From positions 103,549 through 167,548 of the forward strand of contig CAIYPP010000111.1 of assembly GCA_903928115.1 (NCBI GenBank): a stretch of 64,000 nucleotides of DNA, in the 5' to 3' direction. The translations under genes were made by a program, and so were the position numbers. Below, one piece after another: positions 26,183 to 34,480 of the stretch. Positions within the stretch are counted from its first letter, which is position 1. Each line of letters begins with the position of its first letter. The notes beneath the pieces were generated by a model. It saw only the letters and a list, made by a program, of their open reading frames with translations. It was not told the DNA's origin and did no database searches. Source of the DNA: an uncultured Planctomycetota bacterium (GTDB lineage: Bacteria; Planctomycetota; UBA1135; GCA-002686595).

Positions 26183-27376
26183 ATGACGGAACGTTCTCAT
26201 CCGCTCGATCGACTGCGACAGCGCCTGCACGACGGCTCCGCGGTGGTCGCGGGCGTGCTCTCGGGTACTTCCGCCGATGGCATCGACGTCGCGCTGGTGC
26301 GCTTCGACGCGCGCAGCGAGGAGCTCCCGCTCGGCGCGCCGCGCTTGCTTGCCTTCGCGACCCGCGAGTACCCCTCAGAGCTGCGCCGTGCCGTGCGCGC
26401 GGTCCTCGACGGCGGCGCGCTCGGGCTGCGCGAGAGCGCGTTGCTCTCGCGCGACCTCGGCCGCGCGTTCGGCCGCGCCGCGCGCGCGCTCGCGCAAGAG
26501 CATCGCCTCGCACTCGACCTCGTCGGGAGCCACGGACAGACCGTCTGGCATCACGACGGCCACGAGCCGAGCGGCGCGGCCACCGTTCAGCTCGGAGATG
26601 GCGACTTCGTGGCCGAGGAAGCTGGCTGCGCGGTCGCGAGCGACTTTCGGCAGCGCGACATCGCGGCGGGTGGCGAGGGGGCTCCGATCTCCGCGCTCGC
26701 CGACGACCTGGTGTTCGCACAGCTCTCGCGCCCCGCCGTGATCCTGAACTTGGGCGGCATGGCCAACGTCACGCTCCTCTCGGACGATCCCGTCGAGAAC
26801 GCGCGCGCGTTCGACACGGGGCCGGCCAACGCGCTGCTCGACGGTCTTGCGCGGCGGCTCCTCGATCGGCCCTTCGACGAAGGTGGCCGCGCCGCGCTCG
26901 CGGGCACGGCGCACGCGGGTTTGCTCGAGGAACTCGCACGGCATCCGTTCCTCGCCAAGCCGCCGCCGAAGAGCACGGGCCGCGACACCTTCGGTGAGGC
27001 GTGGGTGGAAGGCGTGGTGGCGCGGGCGCGCGAGCTCGGGGTGGAGCGGCGCGAAGACTTGCTCGCGACCGCCGCGGACTTCGTCGCGCTCTCGGTGGCC
27101 CGAGCGCTGCGCGACTTCGACGTGCGCGCGCAGTGGCTCGTCGTTTGCGGTGGGGGAGTGCACCACCAGCGCGTGATGAACACGCTGGCGCTGCGCTGCC
27201 CGCAGCCGGTCGCGTCGGGCGAAGACTTCGGCGTCGATCCGGACGCGCGCGAGGCGCTGGTATTCGCGACGCTCGGCGCGCGCTGCGCGCTGGCGATCCC
27301 TGTGACGCGGCCGAGCGCGACGGGCGCGCGAGCGGGACGTGTGCTCGGCAAGCTCTCATGGCCCGCGCTGGACTGA
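26183..27376 (+). CDS. anmK: Anhydro-N-acetylmuramic acid kinase
   Basis: 397 residues of the ASKHA fold. Motifs are GVLSGTSADGIDVALV (phosphate loop), GSHGQTVWHH, NLGGMANVTLL, AFDTGPANALLD and VVCGGGVHH. It converts anhydroMurNAc plus ATP to MurNAc-6-phosphate in peptidoglycan recycling. It is followed 40 nt later by a nagZ-like gene that would act one step earlier in the same pathway. The N-terminus has about 20 residues before the conserved core. The ATG at 26183 is preceded only by a TATCCT box. Confidence 0.95.
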   Translation: MTERSHPLDRLRQRLHDGSAVVAGVLSGTSADGIDVALVRFDARSEELPLGAPRLLAFATREYPSELRRAVRAVLDGGALGLRESALLSRDLGRAFGRAARALAQEHRLALDLVGSHGQTVWHHDGHEPSGAATVQLGDGDFVAEEAGCAVASDFRQRDIAAGGEGAPISALADDLVFAQLSRPAVILNLGGMANVTLLSDDPVENARAFDTGPANALLDGLARRLLDRPFDEGGRAALAGTAHAGLLEELARHPFLAKPPPKSTGRDTFGEAWVEGVVARARELGVERREDLLATAADFVALSVARALRDFDVRAQWLVVCGGGVHHQRVMNTLALRCPQPVASGEDFGVDPDAREALVFATLGARCALAIPVTRPSATGARAGRVLGKLSWPALD

Positions 27377-27396
27377 CGCCGCCGCGCGCCGCTCGC

Positions 27397-27402
27397 TACG
27401 CT
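27397..27402 (+). promoter_or_regulatory. -10-like TACGCT upstream of the nagZ-like gene
   Basis: TACGCT ends 14 nt before the ATG. CTGACG lies 18 nt upstream of it (27373-27378), a possible weak -35. It would allow transcription independent of anmK. Confidence 0.35.
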
Positions 27403-27416
27403 GCCCGCAACTTTCC

Positions 27417-28979
27417 ATGACCGATACGAAGACGATCGAGCGTTGGGTCGGCGCCGTACTCGCGCCCGAGGTCCGCGTTCCGGGGACCATCGCCAGTCCG
27501 ACCGAGGTGCTGCCGTCGCGCGCCTACCTCGAGCGCTTTCCGCCTGCGATCGTGACGGCCTTTGGTCGCACGCCCGCGGGGGCGGGTGCGCTCGCGGAGC
27601 TGATCGCGCGGCTGCGCGCCATTTGCGCGGAGCTCGGCGTGCCGCCGCCGGCCGCCGCGGTGGATCTGGAGCAGGGCGCGGGGCTGCACTTTCGCGGTGC
27701 GACGCGCCTGCCTCCCGCGCTCGCGCTCGCTTCGGCGGCCTGCGGCTCGTCCGGTGCGGAGCCGGACGAACTCGACTGGATTTGGGCCGCCGGTGAGCTG
27801 ACGGCTCGCGAGGCGCGCGCGTGCGGAGCCGAGCTGGTGCTCGCGCCGGTCGGAGACGTCAACACCGAGCGCGACAACCCGATCATCGCCACGCGCAGCT
27901 TCGGCGATCGACCGAGCGAGGCGGCGGCGCGTGCGGTCGCGCTGCTCGAAGGTCTGCGCGCGGGCGGCGCGGGCGCCTGTGCCAAGCACTTCCCCGGCCA
28001 CGGCGACACGTCGCAGGACAGCCACGTCGAGCTCCCTGCCGTGCGCGGTGACGCGCGGCGGCTGCGCGAACGCGAGCTCGTGCCGTTCGAACGTCTCGTG
28101 GCTCACTCCAGCGACTGCGTGATGATCGCGCACCTCGATGTTCCCGCGCTGACGGGCGAAGCGGGGCTGCCCTCGACCCTCTCGCGTGCGGTGATCGAGG
28201 AGGTCCTGCGCGGCGAGCTCGGCTTCCGCGGGACTGTCGTGAGCGACGCGATGAACATGGGCGCGCTCGAGCGCTTTGCGCCGCGCTATGTGCGCGCGCT
28301 CGCGGCCGGATGTGATGTGCTGTTGTGTCCTCACGACCCGCAGGCCGCAGCCGAGGAGCTGCTCGCGGCGGCAGGCACTCCTGCGCTGCCCCTCGAACGC
28401 CTGCGGCAAGCCGCCGAGCGGGCGCTCGCGCTGCGCGAGAGCCTGCGCTCCCGTCCGACCTCGCCGGTGTCGGCCGCGGACGCGGCACGCCTCGCCGAGC
28501 GGCTCGCCGACCGCGCACTGCGCAGCTCCCGCGAGCACTGGCCGCTCGGACCGAACCCACGCGTCGGCGGAGTGCGGCTCCTCGAGTCGATCCCCGCGGC
28601 CGAGACTCCGGAATTCACCGCGCTGCTCGCGTCGCTGCGGGGCGAGCTCGCGTCGCTCGCGGGGGACTTGGACGTCCAACCGGTCTTTTGCGAGGCTCGG
28701 GCGGGGCGCGGGCGATATGGGCTCAGCGCCGACGAGCGGGAGCGGCTGCGCGCACTCACCGCGGAGGCCGCGCGCGGCGGCCGCCCGCTCGCGCTCCTGT
28801 GGTTCGGTTCGCCCCAGTCGCTCGATCGGGCCGTCTGGGAAGCGGGGGAGGTGCCCGTGCTCCTTGCGCTGGCCCCGACGCCGCCGCTGGTCGCGGCTGC
28901 GGGGCGCTTCATCGCCGAGCTGCTCGCCCGCGGAGGCACCGCGCCCAAGGCCCGTAGACTGCCCGCGGCACTGGGGTAG
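27417..28979 (+). CDS. nagZ: Beta-N-acetylhexosaminidase, GH3 (NagZ-like)
   Basis: 520 residues. The GH3 barrel contains the NagZ signature KHFPGHGDTSQDSH (catalytic His-Asp pair) and the nucleophile Asp in VVSDAMNMGAL. NagZ removes GlcNAc from muropeptides during peptidoglycan recycling. At 520 residues it is longer than proteobacterial NagZ (about 340): the extra C-terminal part (from ~residue 380, RVGGVRLLESIPAAETPEF onward) looks like the alpha/beta sandwich domain of two-domain GH3 enzymes. No signal peptide is seen, so a cytoplasmic location with AnmK is likely. Confidence 0.9.
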   Translation: MTDTKTIERWVGAVLAPEVRVPGTIASPTEVLPSRAYLERFPPAIVTAFGRTPAGAGALAELIARLRAICAELGVPPPAAAVDLEQGAGLHFRGATRLPPALALASAACGSSGAEPDELDWIWAAGELTAREARACGAELVLAPVGDVNTERDNPIIATRSFGDRPSEAAARAVALLEGLRAGGAGACAKHFPGHGDTSQDSHVELPAVRGDARRLRERELVPFERLVAHSSDCVMIAHLDVPALTGEAGLPSTLSRAVIEEVLRGELGFRGTVVSDAMNMGALERFAPRYVRALAAGCDVLLCPHDPQAAAEELLAAAGTPALPLERLRQAAERALALRESLRSRPTSPVSAADAARLAERLADRALRSSREHWPLGPNPRVGGVRLLESIPAAETPEFTALLASLRGELASLAGDLDVQPVFCEARAGRGRYGLSADERERLRALTAEAARGGRPLALLWFGSPQSLDRAVWEAGEVPVLLALAPTPPLVAAAGRFIAELLARGGTAPKARRLPAALG

Positions 28980-29024
28980 TAGCGCGCGAAGGCGTGTCCG
29001 AGGGCGGAGGCTTCGTCCCCGCGC

Positions 29025-29052
29025 TTGACCCGCCCCCTCCCACCGCTATCAT
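29025..29052 (+). promoter_or_regulatory. Sigma70 promoter for the HEAT/receiver-like gene
   Basis: TTGACC (29025-29030), a 16-nt spacer and TATCAT (29047-29052). Both boxes match consensus at five of six bases. The implied leader is about 125 nt, with AAGGAAG 8 nt before the ATG. Confidence 0.55.
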
Positions 29053-29182
29053 TCCCCGACCTTTCGCCGGAACGGGCCCCCTCTAGAGTGCCCGCGCGTC
29101 CCACCCGCCCCGACCCCTTCGGAGCGGAACGCGCGAGCCGCCCGCTCCGCAAGAGCCCCCGCCCCACAAGGAAGTCACGAAC

Positions 29183-31243
29183 ATGACCGGATCGTACCGG
29201 AAGCTGGGTCTGGCCCTCGCCGCGCTTTGCCTCACCGCCCCCGCCGCGCTGGCCCAGGACATCGAAGGGACCTTCAAGCAGGCCGTCGACCTCCTGCAGC
29301 GCGACCGCAAGGACGAGGCGCTGCGCATGTTCCAAAAGGTGCTCGCGATGGATCCGAGCGCCGAGCAGGCCTACGCGCTGTGGACGGGCACCGACCACGA
29401 CGTGTGGCTCGAGATCCTGCGCACGAAGGGCGACATCGAGCTCGTCGGTCGCCGCATGATGTCGCTCGTCGACGCCGCCCGCCGTGAGCGTCGCAACGAC
29501 GCCGACGCGATCAAGGCGCTCGTCAAGCAACTCTCGACGGACAACCCCGTCGAGCGCCGCAAGGCGATCCGCCAGCTCTCGGCCGACCACGGCGAGTACA
29601 CCGTGCCGCACCTCCTCGGTTGGCTCGGCAGCACCGCCGACGAAGAGAACCGCACGACCGCGATCCAAGCGCTCACCGAGATGAGCACCGACGTGGTGCT
29701 GCCGCTCTGCGCCGCTCTCGGTTCTGACGATGCCTTCCTGCGCCGCAACATCGTCTACGTGCTCGGCCGCATCGGCGACATGCGCGCCGCCGGCTGCGTG
29801 GCCCGCTGCACCGCCGACGCCGACGCCTCGGTGGCCGATGCCGCCAAGGCCGCCCTCGGCGCGGTCAAGTCCTCGGGCAACGCCTGCCGCGACCTGTGCG
29901 CGCTCGGCGAGGCCTACCACATGCGCTCGGGCATGGTCCTCGCAGACCACCAGTGGAGCGACGTCGTGTGGAGCTGGGCCGACGGCGGTCTCGTCGCGAC
30001 TGCGACCCCGCGCTCGCTCTACGCGGACGCCATTTCGCGCGCCTTCTTCACCGCGGCGCACGTCGCCGACGCGGCTTGCCCCGACGTCCTGCCGGGCCTC
30101 GCCCGCGCGGAAGCCGGCACGATCGCTGCCGTGAACGCCCTCGCGGCTTCGGGCGCGGATGTCGGCGAGCTGCAGTCGATGGTCGAGAAGGCCCACGTGG
30201 CCCTCGCCATGACCGGTCCCGGCGGCGCGGACGCCGGCCTCGCGAAGGCCCTCTCGCAGGGCGACAGCGGCACCGCCGCGGTGCTCGTCGCCGCCCTGGC
30301 CGAGATGGCTCCCGCTCCGACCGCGGGCATGCGCGCTGCGCTCGCCTCGAAGGACGGCGCGGTTCGCTCCGAGGCCGCCGTGGCCCTCGGCCGCATGGCG
30401 ACGTGGGGCAAGGGTGCCGCCTCCGCCGAGGTGGTCCGAGCGCTCGGCGAGGTCGCCGGTCGCGATGTGGTCCGCCTCGCGTACGTCATCGACGCCGACG
30501 CCACGCGCGGTCAGGCCGTCGCTGGCGCGCTGAGCGCCGCGGGCATGATGGTCAACTCGAGCTCGAACGGCGTCGTCGGCCTCGCCAGCCTGCGCCGCAT
30601 GCCGGGCCTCGACGCGGTGGTCGTCAGCGATTCGCTGCCCGACGTCGCCGCCCAGCAGGTGATCGACGAGATCAAGGCCGAGGCGGCCTTCGCCAAGGCG
30701 CCGATCTTCCTCGTCTCGGGCAACCCCGAGGCCGCCAAGGAGGCCTTCGGTGACACCGTCGCCGGCGTTCTCGAGAACCCTGCCGACGTCTCGGCCATCA
30801 GCGCCGCGATGAGCGAGTCGATGGGGGCCGAGCGCGAGAAGGCGGACGCCCTCTCGGCCGAGGCCGCCAACCTGCTCGCGACCCTCGCGGGCACGGGCAC
30901 GAACATCGCCTCGGCCGCGGACGCCCTCGCGGGCGCGCTCGGTCGCAAGGACAACGTGGCGGTCGGCGCGGCCTATGCGCTGTGCTCGGCGGGCAAGGAC
31001 GCGCACGTTGCGGCTCTCGCCGCCGTGGCGGCGGACGGCGCTCGCTCGGAGGCGGTCCGCGAGGCTGCTGCTCGCGCCTGCTCGTCGATCTTCGCCCGTG
31101 GTGGTGTCGCCGGTGAGGCGGCTGCCGTGCTCGCGGGCGTGGCCCACTCCGACGCTCCGGTCGCGGTCCGCAAGGCCGCGGCGCAGGCCGTCGGCAACCT
31201 CTCGGCCGCGGATCGCGCTGCTCTCGGCGCGATGCACCACTAA
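29183..31243 (+). CDS. Periplasmic HEAT-repeat protein with an embedded degenerate receiver-like domain
   Basis: 686 residues. It has a clear signal peptide (LGLALAALCLTAPAALAQD) and a short TPR-like unit at ~30-60. Many HEAT-type alpha repeats follow (IRQLSADHGEYTVPHLLGWL, EAAVALGRMATWGKG, VRKAAAQAVGNL). Residues ~430-550 look like a response-regulator receiver fold (LAYVIDADATRGQAVAGAL, DAVVVSDSLPDV, IFLVSG, GVLENP), but Ser occupies the usual phospho-Asp position and Glu replaces the conserved Lys. It therefore should not accept phosphate, and it lies in an exported protein. A promoter and an AAGGAAG ribosome-binding site are present. Probably a structural interaction module. Confidence 0.75.
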   Translation: MTGSYRKLGLALAALCLTAPAALAQDIEGTFKQAVDLLQRDRKDEALRMFQKVLAMDPSAEQAYALWTGTDHDVWLEILRTKGDIELVGRRMMSLVDAARRERRNDADAIKALVKQLSTDNPVERRKAIRQLSADHGEYTVPHLLGWLGSTADEENRTTAIQALTEMSTDVVLPLCAALGSDDAFLRRNIVYVLGRIGDMRAAGCVARCTADADASVADAAKAALGAVKSSGNACRDLCALGEAYHMRSGMVLADHQWSDVVWSWADGGLVATATPRSLYADAISRAFFTAAHVADAACPDVLPGLARAEAGTIAAVNALAASGADVGELQSMVEKAHVALAMTGPGGADAGLAKALSQGDSGTAAVLVAALAEMAPAPTAGMRAALASKDGAVRSEAAVALGRMATWGKGAASAEVVRALGEVAGRDVVRLAYVIDADATRGQAVAGALSAAGMMVNSSSNGVVGLASLRRMPGLDAVVVSDSLPDVAAQQVIDEIKAEAAFAKAPIFLVSGNPEAAKEAFGDTVAGVLENPADVSAISAAMSESMGAEREKADALSAEAANLLATLAGTGTNIASAADALAGALGRKDNVAVGAAYALCSAGKDAHVAALAAVAADGARSEAVREAAARACSSIFARGGVAGEAAAVLAGVAHSDAPVAVRKAAAQAVGNLSAADRAALGAMHH

Positions 31244-31261
31244 AGAGACTCTCACGGTCCG

Positions 31262-31380
31262 ACTTGGGGCCGCGGCGGTCGACTCGCAAGAGTGGCATCC
31301 GCGGGACTCCTCGGTCCGGCTGGCTCAAGCCAAGCCGCCCCAAGTTCGATCCACGCTCCACGCCGACGGGGTTCGCCCCG
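31262..31380 (+). ncRNA. Candidate structured RNA: four-way junction plus UUCG hairpin
   Basis: A 9-bp closing stem P1 (31262-31270 with 31337-31345) encloses three arms with no unpaired bases at the junction. P2 runs from 31271-31275 paired with 31299-31303 up to an acuc-GCAA-gagu hairpin (82-85/90-93 of the 312xx block), giving a GNRA tetraloop. P3 is ggac/gucc (31304-31307 with 31314-31317). P4 is ggct-ggc/gcc-a-agcc (31318-31324 with 31329-31336, loop tcaa). A separate cgggg-UUCG-ccccg hairpin follows at 31367-31380. It lies 18 nt after a stop codon and 8 nt before tRNA-Thr. It matches no RNA family that I recognise. Pairing was done by hand only. Confidence 0.4.
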
Positions 31381-31388
31381 AAGGACTC

Positions 31389-31463
31389 GCCAGTGTAGCT
31401 CAGTGGTAGAGCACCGCTTTCGTAAAGCGGGGGTCACGGGTTCGAATCCCGTCTCTGGCTCCA
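31389..31463 (+). tRNA. tRNA-Thr (anticodon CGT)
   Basis: The acceptor stem gccagtg (31389-31395) pairs with ctctggc (31453-31459) with one T-T mismatch. The anticodon stem ccgct/agcgg encloses ttcgtaa with CGT as anticodon. The T arm is acggg-ttcgaat-cccgt. The discriminator is T31460 and CCA is encoded (31461-31463). It decodes ACG. Confidence 0.95.
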
Positions 31464-31472
31464 TACAACGCT

Positions 31473-31517
31473 GCGGGCTCGCGCTCCTTCGAGGTGCGCG
31501 AGCCCGCGGTCGTTTCT
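31473..31517 (+). terminator. Terminator after tRNA-Thr
   Basis: A perfect 12-bp stem (31473-31484 with 31496-31507) around an 11-nt loop (tccttcgaggt) is followed by ggtcgtttctt. It sits between the tRNA and the convergent sulfatase gene. Confidence 0.75.
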
Positions 31518-31542
31518 TACGCCTCGCCCGAGTGCCCCTTGC

Positions 31543-33039
31543 TCAGAGTCGGTCGCCGTACTGCTCGGCGAGTCGCAGCAGCTGAGCGTCGAGGCGCGCG
31601 GCGAGGTCGGCGTGCCGCGGATCGTGCGCGAGGTTGCGCAGCTCGCGGGGGTCCGCGCGAAGGTCGTAGAGCTCGGTGGCGCCGAGGCGAGGGAAGTGCA
31701 CGAGCTTGTGCGTCGCGGTGCGCAGCCCGTAGTGAGGCTCGACGCGATGCGGCTCGGGGTACTCGTAGTAGCGGTAGTAGATCGCATCGCGCCACGTGGC
31801 CGAAGGGTCGCCGCGCAAGAGTGGCGCGAGGCTCATGCCCTGCGCGCGCGGGAGCGCCGCGGCACCGCCGAGCTCGCACAGGGTCGGCGCGAGGTCGATG
31901 CCGGAGACGAGGCGTTCTTCGGTGGTGCCGGGCGAGATCACGCCGGGCCAGCGGACGAGGAGGGGAAAACGCAGGGATTCCTCGTAGATCCAGCGCTTGT
32001 CGTACCAGCCGTGCTCGCCGAGGAAGAAGCCCTGATCGGAGGCGTAGATCACGAGCGTGTCGCGGGCGAGGCCTCGGCGGTCGAGCCAGTCGAGCACGCG
32101 CCCGACGCTGGCGTCGACACCGGCGACACAGCGGAGGTAATCCTTGAGGTAGCGTTGGAAGTTCCAGCGTGTGCGCGCGTCGCCTTCGAGCGGCTGTTGG
32201 GCGAGCGCCGCGTTCTCGGCGTCGTAGGCGCGCGACCACGCCGCGAGATCCTCGGGGCGCGTGGGGGTGGGCTTCGCCAGCTTGAGGTCGAAGGGCGTGA
32301 GGTCGCGCGCGACGCTCATCTCCTGCGCGGCAGCGCCTGCCGCGCGCGTCGAGTAGTCATCGAGGAGCGTGGCGGGCTCTGGGAGTTCCTCGTCGGCAAA
32401 CAGCGCGAGTTCCTTCGGGCCAGGCTCCCACGAGCGATGCGGGGCCTTGTGGTGGAGGCAGAGGAGGAACGGGCGTTGGGAGTCGCGCTGCTCCAGCCAC
32501 TCGAGCGCGAGGTCGGTCACCACCTCGCTCGCGTAGCCCTCGACGCGGCGCGTGCCTGCCGCCGACTGGAGCTGCGGGTTGTAGTACTGACCTTGGTCGG
32601 GGAACACTTCCCAGTGGTCGAAGCCCGTGGGCTCGCTCTTCAGGTGCCACTTTCCGACGAGGGCCGTCTGGTACCCCGCCGCCCGCAGCGCGCTCGCGAA
32701 GTGCGGCTGGGAGCCGTCGAAGCGCGCCGCGTTGTCGATCACTCCGTGGATGTGGCTGTGTGTTCCCGTGAGCAGCGTCGCGCGCGCCGGAGCACAGATC
32801 GCGTTGCCGCAGAAGGCGTTCTCGAAGCGCAGGCCTTCGGCAGCGATCCGGTCGATGTGGGGCGTGACCGCGGGCTTCGCCCCGTAGGCGCCGATCGCGT
32901 GCGCCGCATGGTCGTCGGCGAGGATGAACACGATGTTCGGGGCCGCTCGCGCGCGCTCGGGTGCCGTGTCGGTGACGGCGCACGAAGCTGCGAGCAGGAC
33001 CACAGTCGCCACGAGCCGGTTGCACGCTTCGGGTCGCAT
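31543..33039 (-). CDS. Formylglycine-dependent sulfatase, predicted lipoprotein
   Basis: 498 residues. A lipoprotein-like signal (MRPEACNRLVATVVLLAASC) fixes the start at 33039. The N-terminal metal site is FILADDHAAHAIGAYG. The sulfatase signature NAICAPARATLLTG carries Cys82-x-Pro-x-Arg, the substrate for formylglycine-generating enzyme. Later come GKWHL, KAPH and YASDQGFFLGEHGWYDK. Such arylsulfatase/choline-sulfatase-like enzymes (S1 family) remove sulfate from carbohydrates or small esters outside the cytoplasm and are abundant in Planctomycetota. The maturase gene is not in the window. Confidence 0.93.
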   Translation of the reverse strand: MRPEACNRLVATVVLLAASCAVTDTAPERARAAPNIVFILADDHAAHAIGAYGAKPAVTPHIDRIAAEGLRFENAFCGNAICAPARATLLTGTHSHIHGVIDNAARFDGSQPHFASALRAAGYQTALVGKWHLKSEPTGFDHWEVFPDQGQYYNPQLQSAAGTRRVEGYASEVVTDLALEWLEQRDSQRPFLLCLHHKAPHRSWEPGPKELALFADEELPEPATLLDDYSTRAAGAAAQEMSVARDLTPFDLKLAKPTPTRPEDLAAWSRAYDAENAALAQQPLEGDARTRWNFQRYLKDYLRCVAGVDASVGRVLDWLDRRGLARDTLVIYASDQGFFLGEHGWYDKRWIYEESLRFPLLVRWPGVISPGTTEERLVSGIDLAPTLCELGGAAALPRAQGMSLAPLLRGDPSATWRDAIYYRYYEYPEPHRVEPHYGLRTATHKLVHFPRLGATELYDLRADPRELRNLAHDPRHADLAARLDAQLLRLAEQYGDRL

Positions 33040-33148
33040 GGCGAGACCTTGCCACGGCGCGCGCTCGGCGTCGAGGGCTGCGATCCGCGGAGAACGACCG
33101 CGAGAGGAAGGGGATTCGCGAAAGCGCTCCACGGGAACCGGTCGAAAA

Positions 33149-34468
33149 ATGGAGCGCAGCTCAGGTTTCGGAGAGCCCGCGGCCGAGTTCGCCTTCGTGA
33201 AGGCGATGCCCCGAGAGCTTCAGGCGCTGCTCATGATGTGCGCGGCGGCAGCCGTGGTGTCGCTCGCCGGCGTGGTGCGCTGGATGGACTTGCATCGCGC
33301 CCAGGGCGAAGTGCTCGAGCAGCGCGAGATTCGCGTGGTCGAGGTGCCGCGGGGCGTCGATCCGGCGCAACTCTCGGCGCCGCGAGAGTCCGAGGCCAGC
33401 GTCGCGGGCGTGGCAGTGCCGGACGCGGCGCTGGGTGGAGCTTCGGCCATCGTGGTCACGCTCGGCGGCGAACCGCTCGAAGGAGCCGCGGTCGAGCTCG
33501 TGGATGCGACGGGGAGCATCGCGCTGCGCGGTATGACGGGAGCCGGGGGCGAGCTCCCCGTGGAGACGACCCTGTCCGGGAACCTCACGCTGCGGGTCTC
33601 GGTCGTCGCCATGACCCGCGTCCACAGCACGTGGACCGCGGGGACGGCGACGACGCGAGTCGACTTCGGACACGCGGCCCTCGAAGGCACGGCCTACGAC
33701 TGCGAAGGTCGGCCGATGGCGCATGCGGAGCTTCTCGTGCGTCAGTCGCGCGGCGAATCCGAGCTGTGGCGCGTGGTGCAGACGGACTCGAGCGGACGCT
33801 ATCGGTGCGATGGCCTCGTCGAGGGTGAGGTGCGACTCGAGGAGACCGAGCGCGCCACCGGCGCAGCGCAAGCGCGCGCGGCACACGCTGAGATCGGCGA
33901 GGCCGAGGTCGCGCGCCTCGATCTGGGCCAGCTGGACGCGCTCGTGGAGTGGAGCGGGACGCTGCGCACGGAGTTGGGGCGCGCGGTGGACGAGCCGCTC
34001 GAGCTGCTCGTCGTCGAGACGCAGCGCGGCTGGGTCGAGCGCGTGCGCTGCGACGAGCTCGGCAGCTTCACCGTCCGGCTGCGCAGCGGCGACTGGGTTG
34101 CGCAGGTGGCGTCGATCGACGGCACGATGGAGGTCGCGCGCGTCGCGCTGCGAGAGCAGCCTGTTGCGCACGACCCGGTCCTCCGCGGGACGTGTCTGCG
34201 GGTTCGTCTGTCGTTCTCGGCCGACGGTGAGGAGGCAGAGTCGGCGGCCCTGCTCTCGATCCGCAGCCCGGGCAGCGAGGAGCTGCACGCCTTCACGCCA
34301 CGCGACTGGCGTTGCTTCGTTGCGGGGCTGGGGCCCGGCGCGTGGGAAGTGTCGGCCCAGCAGGCCGGGATGGAGCCGCAGCCCGACGGAGCCCTACAGG
34401 TCTACGACGGGCAGGACCTCGTCGAGATTGAGCTTCCCGTGCTCTGGGAGCCTCGGGAAGAGCCCTGA
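33149..34468 (+). CDS. Membrane-anchored protein with Ig/carboxypeptidase-regulatory-like repeats
   Basis: 439 residues from the ATG at 33149; an internal ATG at 33206 also precedes the single membrane helix (LQALLMMCAAAAVVSLAGVV). The extracytoplasmic part has repeated beta-sandwich-like units of the form VVTLGGEPLEGAAVELVDATG and LEGTAYDCEGRPMAHAELLVRQS followed by DSSGRYRCDGLVEG. This layout resembles carboxypeptidase-regulatory-like domains. The family is not recognised beyond this and no enzyme motif is seen. ktrB follows within 12 nt, which suggests cotranscription without an obvious functional link. Confidence 0.65.
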   Translation: MERSSGFGEPAAEFAFVKAMPRELQALLMMCAAAAVVSLAGVVRWMDLHRAQGEVLEQREIRVVEVPRGVDPAQLSAPRESEASVAGVAVPDAALGGASAIVVTLGGEPLEGAAVELVDATGSIALRGMTGAGGELPVETTLSGNLTLRVSVVAMTRVHSTWTAGTATTRVDFGHAALEGTAYDCEGRPMAHAELLVRQSRGESELWRVVQTDSSGRYRCDGLVEGEVRLEETERATGAAQARAAHAEIGEAEVARLDLGQLDALVEWSGTLRTELGRAVDEPLELLVVETQRGWVERVRCDELGSFTVRLRSGDWVAQVASIDGTMEVARVALREQPVAHDPVLRGTCLRVRLSFSADGEEAESAALLSIRSPGSEELHAFTPRDWRCFVAGLGPGAWEVSAQQAGMEPQPDGALQVYDGQDLVEIELPVLWEPREEP

Positions 34469-34480
34469 ACCGCTCCGAGC

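Noticed and set aside
31262..31345. Degenerate tRNA or integron attC site
   Set aside because: The closing stem is 9 bp, there is no TTCGA loop or anticodon-type 7-nt loop, and the attC-type R boxes and hairpin with extrahelical bases are absent.
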